Of a stretch of 64,000 bases of DNA, positions 58,817 through 64,000 are shown one piece after another (the stretch's first letter is position 1; every line of letters starts with the position of its first letter). The stretch lies in NCBI GenBank assembly GCA_033794685.1, contig JARAYZ010000002.1, one strand, 5' to 3'. The notes beneath the pieces are model-generated. The model searched no databases and was not told where the DNA came from. It saw nothing but the letters and a program-made list of their open reading frames with translations. Source of the stretch: Lentzea sp033794685 (GTDB lineage Bacteria > Actinomycetota > Actinomycetes > Mycobacteriales > Pseudonocardiaceae). Made by a program: the position numbers and the translations under genes.

Positions 58817-61609
58817 TCACACCCAGCCGGCGATGGACAGCGTGACCGCCCGGATCGAGCCGCGGTCCGAGCCCACCACGTCGGCGACCTTGAACACCCA
58901 GTTGCCGTCCACGGCGTCCGCGGTCAGCGAGGACAGCGGCGCCCCCGCCTTCCAGGACCCGGTGAACGGCGCCTGGCCGCTCGTCACGCCCGAGAACGGC
59001 AGCGTGGCGTCGTCGGTGAACACGGCCTGGCAGATGTTGTTGCCGGTGCCACCCGCCCGCGAGAACAGCGTCACGGACTTGCCGGACGGCGAGGTGAGCG
59101 TGCCCACCAGGTCGCCGACGAAGGTGTGGTCGATGCCGACCGTCGTCGAGGCCTCGGTGGCGGAGCACGCGGACCCGTCCACGGAGAACTTCAGGTTCGA
59201 CGCCGCGCCGACACCCGTGACCGGCAGCGAGATCGAGACGCCGGTCTGGTCGTTGTCCGGGATGGCGACCGGTGCGCCGCCGTACGCGAACGTCTTGAAG
59301 TCGCGCGACGGCTCACCCACGCGGAGCGTGAACGAGGTGGTCGTCGGCGACGTCGCGCCCGCGTAGGTCACGCGCGCGTCGAGCTTGACCGCCGAACCGA
59401 GTCCGGCGGACGCCGGCACGGTCACCTTGTAGGTGTTGCTGACGGTCTGGCCCGGGTCGATGTTGCCGTAGTACTTGGAGCGCGGCGCGATGGTCACGCC
59501 GGCCGACGTCGTCGACAGCACGACCGAGGTCGACGCGGCCGAGCCGTCACCGTTGTTCGCCACCGGCAGCGTCACCGTGGCGCTCGTGCCCGGCTTGAGG
59601 AAAGCGCTTCCGTCGGCGTCGTTGACGATCGTCGGCTTCTGCGCGCGGGCCAGTGCCTGCGGCGACGCGCCCGTGTAGGCGAGGGCGCGGTCGGCCATCA
59701 CGATGCCGGCGCCGGTGCGGTTGTCCACACCGGACTCGACGATGTCGATCGCCGTGGTGACAAGGGCTTCCTTGACCTCGGCGGGCGTCAGCGTCGGGTT
59801 GCCGGACAGGATCAGACCGGCGATGGCGGCGGCGTTCGGGGCCGAGGCGGACGTGCCGAAGAACGGCGCGAAGCCCGGCACCGACGTGGTCACGCCGTCG
59901 GCCGCGGTGAGGTCCGGCTTCTGCCGGGTCTCGGCGAGCGGCGAGCCGTCCGGCGCGAAGAACGTCCTGCGCGGGCCGTCGGAGGTGAAGCGCTCCGGCT
60001 TCTGCGCGCTGGTGAACGCGCCGGGGTACGGGCCGCTCGGGTTGGCCGGGTCGCCCGGTTCCAGGTCGAACGGCAGTGCGCCGGCGGCGGGAGCGGCCGC
60101 GACGGAGATCGCGCCCTTCGCCGCCGAGTGGCCACGCGTGGTACCCGGCGTGACGTACTTCTTCAGGCCGTCGTTGGTGTCGGCGAACCGGCCGCCGAAC
60201 AGCGACAGCGCGAAGTACTTGTCGTCACCGCGGTACTTCACGACCGCGAGGCGCGTGCCCGCGGAGCTGGACGGGGTGTTGATGCGCTCGTACGGGTCCT
60301 GCGCGCCGTCCTGGTTGTTCTGGCTGAACGTGACAACGTTGCCCTGGGCGTTGACCAGGTACAGGTCGTAGTCGTTGGCCGACTGACCCAGCGGGTCCGC
60401 CCAGTGCAGCACGGTGGGCGTGTCGCCTGAGCCGTTCGACAGCGGGTTGAACAGCTGCTTCGCGTTCGGGTCCGGGTTGAAGTCGTGCGCGGAACCGGCG
60501 AACTTGCCGACGCCCACACCCGAGTCGACGAACTGGCCCTCGTAGTGGCCGGACGTGCCGTCCACGACGTTGCCCTGGTTGCCCGCGCTGGAGAAGAACA
60601 ACGCGCCGTCGGCCACGACCGCGTCCACCGCGCGCGCGATGATGCCGTCCTGGAACGGCGACTCGTTGAAGTAGATGACGTCGTCGACGATGACGTCGCA
60701 GCCGAGGTCGAAGCGCAGCTTCTTGATGTTGTCCGCGAAGCTCGCGTCGCCGTTGAACGCCGTCGCGAAGCCGAGCTCCGCGTTGGGCGCGAGGTCGTGC
60801 AGGATCTCGAGCATCGCGGTGCCCTCGTCACCGGAACCCGCCTGACCCGGCACGATGTCGACAGCGGGCAGCTCACCGGAGGCCTGCGACACGGCCAGCG
60901 AGCTCACACCGTCGGACAACGCGCAGAGCTTCGTGCCGACACCGGTCACGCGGTACGACCCACGTGCGGCCTCGGCGTTGTGCGCCTTGTCGCTCTCCGC
61001 GACCTTGGCGGCCTGGACGGAGAGCTGCTTCTCCGAGAGCCGGCGCTCGATCTCCGCCGACTTGTCCTCTTTGGACGGAGCCTGCTTGCGGGCCTTGGTG
61101 TCCCGCTTGTTCTTCACGTCCTGCGTCATCGCGTCGCTGCCGGGCTCGACGCGGGCCACGTCGGAGCGTGCGGCGATCTCGGAGATCTTCGCGATCGGGA
61201 CCTCGGCGCGCACGGTGCGGTGCTCGGGGGACACTGCCCGAATCTGCCCACCCGCCGCGCGGACAGCGTTGACCAGGTCCTCGGAATACTGCTTGGCACG
61301 GATGTCGACGAGAGTGGTGGACTTCGGCGTCACGGCAACGCCGGTCTGCACCTGCGGGAGAGCGCTCGTCGTCGCGGCCGAGACGCGCTTGCGCGCCTCC
61401 ACGACGAGTGCGCTGTCTACTTTGGACTCGGCAGGGGTGAGCGACTTCTTGACGCTCTGCAGCGCGGCGATCTGCGCTGCCGTGCGGTCGGTGATGGACT
61501 TGGACGCCTTGCCCGGATCTGCGGACACGGGCGTGACAGCGGTGAGTGCGGCCAGAAGAACTGCGGTACCTGCGGTGACTAAGGTCGTGCCTCTTCGAGA
61601 TCGGCGCAC
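58817..61609 (-). CDS. secreted S8 (subtilisin-like) protease with P domain; catalytic His replaced
   Basis: A 930-residue exported protein. GTG 61609 has GGGGGAG upstream and opens into a signal peptide (RRSRRGTTLVTAGTAVLL, cleavage near PVSA). A long charged pro-region (KSITDRTAAQ to ~215) precedes the S8 core: Asp233 (ALSDGVSS), oxyanion Asn344 (FFSSAGNQG) and Ser587 (GTSASAPN). Where HGT normally supplies the base, the sequence is GDEGTAMLEI with Glu262, so the triad is Asp-Glu-Ser or the enzyme is inactive. A CARDB-like beta domain and a C-terminal proprotein-convertase P domain (TFVGDLVGTLTSPSG... GNWVFKVADVVGSDRGSI) follow. Monocistronic. Confidence 0.88.
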   Translation of the reverse strand: MRRSRRGTTLVTAGTAVLLAALTAVTPVSADPGKASKSITDRTAAQIAALQSVKKSLTPAESKVDSALVVEARKRVSAATTSALPQVQTGVAVTPKSTTLVDIRAKQYSEDLVNAVRAAGGQIRAVSPEHRTVRAEVPIAKISEIAARSDVARVEPGSDAMTQDVKNKRDTKARKQAPSKEDKSAEIERRLSEKQLSVQAAKVAESDKAHNAEAARGSYRVTGVGTKLCALSDGVSSLAVSQASGELPAVDIVPGQAGSGDEGTAMLEILHDLAPNAELGFATAFNGDASFADNIKKLRFDLGCDVIVDDVIYFNESPFQDGIIARAVDAVVADGALFFSSAGNQGNVVDGTSGHYEGQFVDSGVGVGKFAGSAHDFNPDPNAKQLFNPLSNGSGDTPTVLHWADPLGQSANDYDLYLVNAQGNVVTFSQNNQDGAQDPYERINTPSSSAGTRLAVVKYRGDDKYFALSLFGGRFADTNDGLKKYVTPGTTRGHSAAKGAISVAAAPAAGALPFDLEPGDPANPSGPYPGAFTSAQKPERFTSDGPRRTFFAPDGSPLAETRQKPDLTAADGVTTSVPGFAPFFGTSASAPNAAAIAGLILSGNPTLTPAEVKEALVTTAIDIVESGVDNRTGAGIVMADRALAYTGASPQALARAQKPTIVNDADGSAFLKPGTSATVTLPVANNGDGSAASTSVVLSTTSAGVTIAPRSKYYGNIDPGQTVSNTYKVTVPASAGLGSAVKLDARVTYAGATSPTTTSFTLRVGEPSRDFKTFAYGGAPVAIPDNDQTGVSISLPVTGVGAASNLKFSVDGSACSATEASTTVGIDHTFVGDLVGTLTSPSGKSVTLFSRAGGTGNNICQAVFTDDATLPFSGVTSGQAPFTGSWKAGAPLSSLTADAVDGNWVFKVADVVGSDRGSIRAVTLSIAGWV

Positions 61610-61756
61610 AGGAGTTTCTCCCCCGAACGTTGGCGTGCCCCCGAGCACGCGGCCTGCGACCGGCGATTCCCGGTCGAGGCGTCAACGTATGGTGCTTGCC
61701 TGATCACAGTCAGCATCCAGATGGGCTACTTCTCACTTAGCAGACACAATCACACT

Positions 61757-63298
61757 TCACAGAACAAAAGCGTCAGTCCACAACTGACCGGTTCGCCCGG
61801 AAAGCGCCTCCAGCAGCGCGGCCGCCTGGTTGTCGGTCAGCGACGCGATGAAGTCGACGACCGCCCGTCCCCGCGCCAACCCCTTCACGACGTCGGGACC
61901 GACGTGCGGGTCACCGGCCGGACCGACCAATGTGGACGGCTCCGTCCGGGCGAGCGCCGCGTACTCCGTTTCGGCCAGCTCGACGAGGTCGTGCAGCCTG
62001 CGCGGCAACCGATCCGCCTCTGCCCGATCGGTCACCCACTGTTCCAGAGCGTCCACCAGCGAACTGAGCAAACGGGCCTGTCCACGTTGGTGCAACGCCA
62101 GATCGGGCCGCAGCAACACAAAGCGCCGGTGCACGAACTTCAACACCTGCACCTCGTGCCACTGCTGCACGGCCAGCACGACGTGCCCGGACCGCGGCGT
62201 CGGCTCCTCGATCACCCCGACCGCGTCGACCAACCGGCGAGTCCACCGAGCACTGAACCCGGCGACCGCCTGCTCGGCCTCGACCGACCCGTCGAACGGC
62301 ACCGCCAGCAGCCCGTCGACGAGCTCCTTGCTGACCTTCCGGACCGCCAGCGCGAACGCCTCGTCGTTCATCACCCAGGAGTCCTTGAGGTGCATGCGCC
62401 GCCGCAACGTCTCCAGCGACCGTCCCGGCATGCGGATCTCGGCACTGAGTTCGGCGTCACTCAAGCCGGCGAGGTCGAGCGCCTGCGCCTGCCACGTCCC
62501 GAGCTCGGCGGCGACCGTCGCGTGCTGCAGCACCCCGACCCGGTGGAAGTCCTCCAGGTCGTGGATCGCGTATGCGATGTCGTCCGCGGTGTCCATGACA
62601 CTCGCCTCGACGGTCTGCTGCCACGACTCGATGCGCCCGTCGAACGGCTCACGCGCCTGCCGCAGGTCGTTGATCTCGGTGACGTACGCGGAGAACTTCG
62701 AGCTACCGGTACCCGGCAGGTCGTCCGGCTCGGACGCACCACGCGGCGCGACCGCCAGGCCGAGCGGCTGGTGACGCGTCCACGGGTACTTCAACATCGC
62801 CGCCCGCACCGCCACCGTCAGGTCGAGCCCGAGCGCCTTGGGCCCGCGCACGTCCGTCGTGGTGATGATGCGGAACGACTGGGCGTTGCCCTCGAACCCG
62901 TCCGGCAACCCGAACCGGTGGCGGGCCAGCCGGTCGAGCACCTGCTCGCCGAGGTGCCCGAACGGTGGGTGGCCGAGGTCGTGGGCGAGCGCGGCGGCTT
63001 CGACGACGTCGGGATCACACCCGCCCAGCTTCTCCAGCACCGCGGTGAGCTCGGGACGGATGGTCAGGCGTTCGGCGATGGCACGGGCCGCCTGCGCGAC
63101 CTTGAGGCTGTGGGTGAGGCGGTTGTGCACGAGCAGGCCGGAGCCGGTGGAGCTGACGACCTGCGTGACGCCACCGAGCCTCGCGAAGAACGGGGAGCTC
63201 GCGACGCGGTCCCGGTCGACCCGGAACGGGTTCGTGGCGAGGTCGGCGGTCCTGCCCACGCCGGCCGAACGACGGGCGGCACGTTGCTCGTTGTGCAT
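61757..63298 (-). CDS. dgt: dGTP triphosphohydrolase-like HD protein
   Basis: A 513-residue HD-domain nucleotide hydrolase of the Dgt/SAMHD1 type, removing triphosphate from dNTPs. Metal and catalytic residues: His63 (RLTHSLKVAQ), His106-Asp107 (ALAHDLGHPPFGH), and Asp in MDTADDIAYAIHDLEDF. The length matches the actinobacterial dGTPase family. ATG 63298 lacks a Shine-Dalgarno and is likely leaderless. The repeat-rich stretch at 63449-63590 lies upstream, and the rRNA operon beyond reads toward it on the same strand. Confidence 0.92.
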   Translation of the reverse strand: MHNEQRAARRSAGVGRTADLATNPFRVDRDRVASSPFFARLGGVTQVVSSTGSGLLVHNRLTHSLKVAQAARAIAERLTIRPELTAVLEKLGGCDPDVVEAAALAHDLGHPPFGHLGEQVLDRLARHRFGLPDGFEGNAQSFRIITTTDVRGPKALGLDLTVAVRAAMLKYPWTRHQPLGLAVAPRGASEPDDLPGTGSSKFSAYVTEINDLRQAREPFDGRIESWQQTVEASVMDTADDIAYAIHDLEDFHRVGVLQHATVAAELGTWQAQALDLAGLSDAELSAEIRMPGRSLETLRRRMHLKDSWVMNDEAFALAVRKVSKELVDGLLAVPFDGSVEAEQAVAGFSARWTRRLVDAVGVIEEPTPRSGHVVLAVQQWHEVQVLKFVHRRFVLLRPDLALHQRGQARLLSSLVDALEQWVTDRAEADRLPRRLHDLVELAETEYAALARTEPSTLVGPAGDPHVGPDVVKGLARGRAVVDFIASLTDNQAAALLEALSGRTGQLWTDAFVL

Positions 63299-63448
63299 GG
63301 AAGAGAAGGTACCGGGGCGGTCATGAGCTTCGGCGCCCCACGCGTCTTCCTCTTTGCGCGGCGAAGATGACCATGGTTTTGGGACACACCTCCCTCGGTA
63401 AACAACTAGTAGAGGGAGCAGGAGCCGAATCAGGCCATCGTTCACCCG

Positions 63449-63590
63449 ATCGAGTTAGCTGAGCCGTGGACCCGCATCGAGCTGGCTGGGCTGCGGACGT
63501 TATCGAGTTGGCTGAGCCGCGGACGGCATTGAGCCAGCCAGACTGTGGACGATGTCCAGACTGTGGACGATGTCGAGGTGGCTGGGCCGC
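63449..63590. repeat. imperfect ~26-bp tandem repeats
   Basis: Units of the form ATCGAGTTGGCTGAGCCGCGGAC recur at 63449-63471, 63476-63498, 63502-63524 and 63528-63550 (diverged), with a partial unit GATGTCCAGACTGTGGAC near 63551-63568 and a last related TCGAGGTGGCTGGGCCGC at about 63573-63590. Period is 26-27 bases. They lie between the dgt gene and the rRNA terminator. No ORF spans them with coding character. Confidence 0.7.
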
Positions 63591-63644
63591 GCCGGAAGCC
63601 AGTCCCGGCCGTGTGCCCAAGACAAGGCGTGTGACCAAGACAGA

Positions 63645-63689
63645 AAGCCCCTGAGGGGAGCGTTTGTGGCGCTCGACCCTCAGGGGCTT
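63645..63689 (-). terminator. rRNA operon terminator
   Basis: Perfect 13-base outer arms AAGCCCCTGAGGG (63645-63657) and CCCTCAGGGGCTT (63677-63689) with an inner GAGCG/CGCTC stem. On the minus strand it is followed by TTTCTGTCTT. It lies 11 bases beyond the 5S gene and ends the rRNA transcript. Confidence 0.9.
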
Positions 63690-63699
63690 CTGTACGTAA

Positions 63700-63818
63700 G
63701 TTCGGCGGCGACCTACTCTCCCACACCGTAACCAGTGCAGTACCATCGGCGCAGAAGGGCTTAACTACCGGGTTCGGAATGGGACCGGGTGTTTCCCCAA
63801 CGCTATAACCACCGAAAC
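63700..63818 (-). rRNA. rrf: 5S ribosomal RNA
   Basis: On the minus strand the sequence begins TTTCGGTGGTTATAGCG, contains the universal CCCGGTCCCATTCCGAACCC and GCGCCGATGGTACTGC segments and ends GTAGGTCGCCGCCGAA, pairing with its 5' end. About 118 nt; ends are estimated to within a few bases from the helix I pairing. Confidence 0.95.
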
Positions 63819-63929
63819 ACTATGGAATTCACAAACCAGAAACCCCGAACCAGCAAGAACTCATGACCCTGCTGGGGGTTCGATCGGTCCTGGTTGTTCT
63901 CCCAGAACCGCACAGTGGATGCGTAGCGT

Positions 63930-64000
63930 CTTTGTAACAAGTCCTCGGCCTATTAGTACCAGTCAGCTCCAACCGTTACCGGTCTTCCACCTCTGGCCTA
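63930..64000 (-). rRNA. rrl: 23S ribosomal RNA, 3' end (partial)
   Basis: The minus strand reads TAGGCCAGAGGTGGAAGACC ... GGTACTAATAGGCCGAGGAC, the conserved 3' terminal part of bacterial 23S rRNA. The gene continues past the right edge of the window. The exact 3' end near 63930 is estimated; 63819-63929 is the 23S-5S spacer. Confidence 0.93.

Noticed and set aside
59475..60371. plus-strand ORFs inside the S8 protease gene
   Set aside because: Antisense shadows. The minus-strand protease has continuous signal, catalytic and P-domain features.
1..64000. CRISPR arrays, tRNA genes, complete IS elements, phage genes
   Set aside because: I looked for regularly spaced repeats, TpsiC-loop/GGTTCGA patterns and transposase or integrase proteins and found none that I can support.

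Overview
The window is high-GC DNA with GTG/TTG starts, GTGA/ATGA stop-start overlaps, F420-type oxidoreductases, an acVLRF1 protein, an actinobacterial short HTH protein and many secreted or leaderless-looking genes. This points to an actinomycete chromosome, most likely Pseudonocardiales (Lentzea/Saccharothrix/Actinosynnema-like). That placement is inference from gene style, not from a marker phylogeny. The right end runs into the 3' end of a ribosomal RNA operon on the minus strand (23S tail, 5S, terminator).

Left part (1-5.9 kb): a secreted CAP-domain protein, a nested double palindrome, a small hypothetical gene, an amino-acid permease, a secreted NlpC/P60-like protein, a small XRE regulator, an unexplained structured-looking intergenic element, then udgX and a csbD-like gene facing an ANTAR-domain gene with a hairpin-rich leader. 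5.8-15.9 kb is a storage-carbohydrate locus: malQ, a small helical protein, treX, treY and treZ convert glycogen or maltodextrin to trehalose. A LacI regulator with a ridA gene lies upstream, divergent from a peroxiredoxin. 16.4-18.9 kb holds two luciferase-like oxidoreductases around a TetR regulator with a perfect palindromic operator.

18.9-22.4 kb is the most unusual segment. It is a tight operon of an MIO aromatic ammonia-lyase with a tyrosine-type selectivity pair, a protein resembling heme-dependent tyrosine hydroxylases, and a catechol-type O-methyltransferase. It is preceded by the frameshifted 3' remnant of a 4-coumarate:CoA-ligase-like gene. Together they look like a partly decayed hydroxycinnamate (caffeate/ferulate) pathway. 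22.4-26 kb has two cell-wall genes (M23 peptidase, class A PBP). 26-29 kb has a PfkB kinase, an MFS exporter and a hydrolase. 29-33.8 kb has an ECF sigma factor and a Cfa / DUF1365 / FAD-oxidoreductase / hydrolase set that probably modifies membrane fatty acids.

33.8-46.4 kb has an epoxide hydrolase, an ABC-2 type permease without an ATPase, two two-component systems, a MobA/MocA-like transferase, a C39-like secreted protease, a winged-helix protein, a SIS protein, a MecA-N type PBP and a Tat-exported bicovalent flavoprotein. 46.5-55.3 kb is a housekeeping block: ABC exporter, enoyl-CoA hydratase, HTH protein, ABC-F, SDR, LysR/EamA and others. An 87-bp MITE-like palindrome there supplies the stop codons of two convergent genes. 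55.3-57.4 kb combines an acVLRF1 ribosome-rescue hydrolase, an ECF sigma factor that seems to need a CTG start, and two Pro/Thr-repeat membrane proteins. 57.7-63.3 kb has an XRE regulator, a large S8 protease with a substituted catalytic His, and a dGTPase. The rRNA genes follow.
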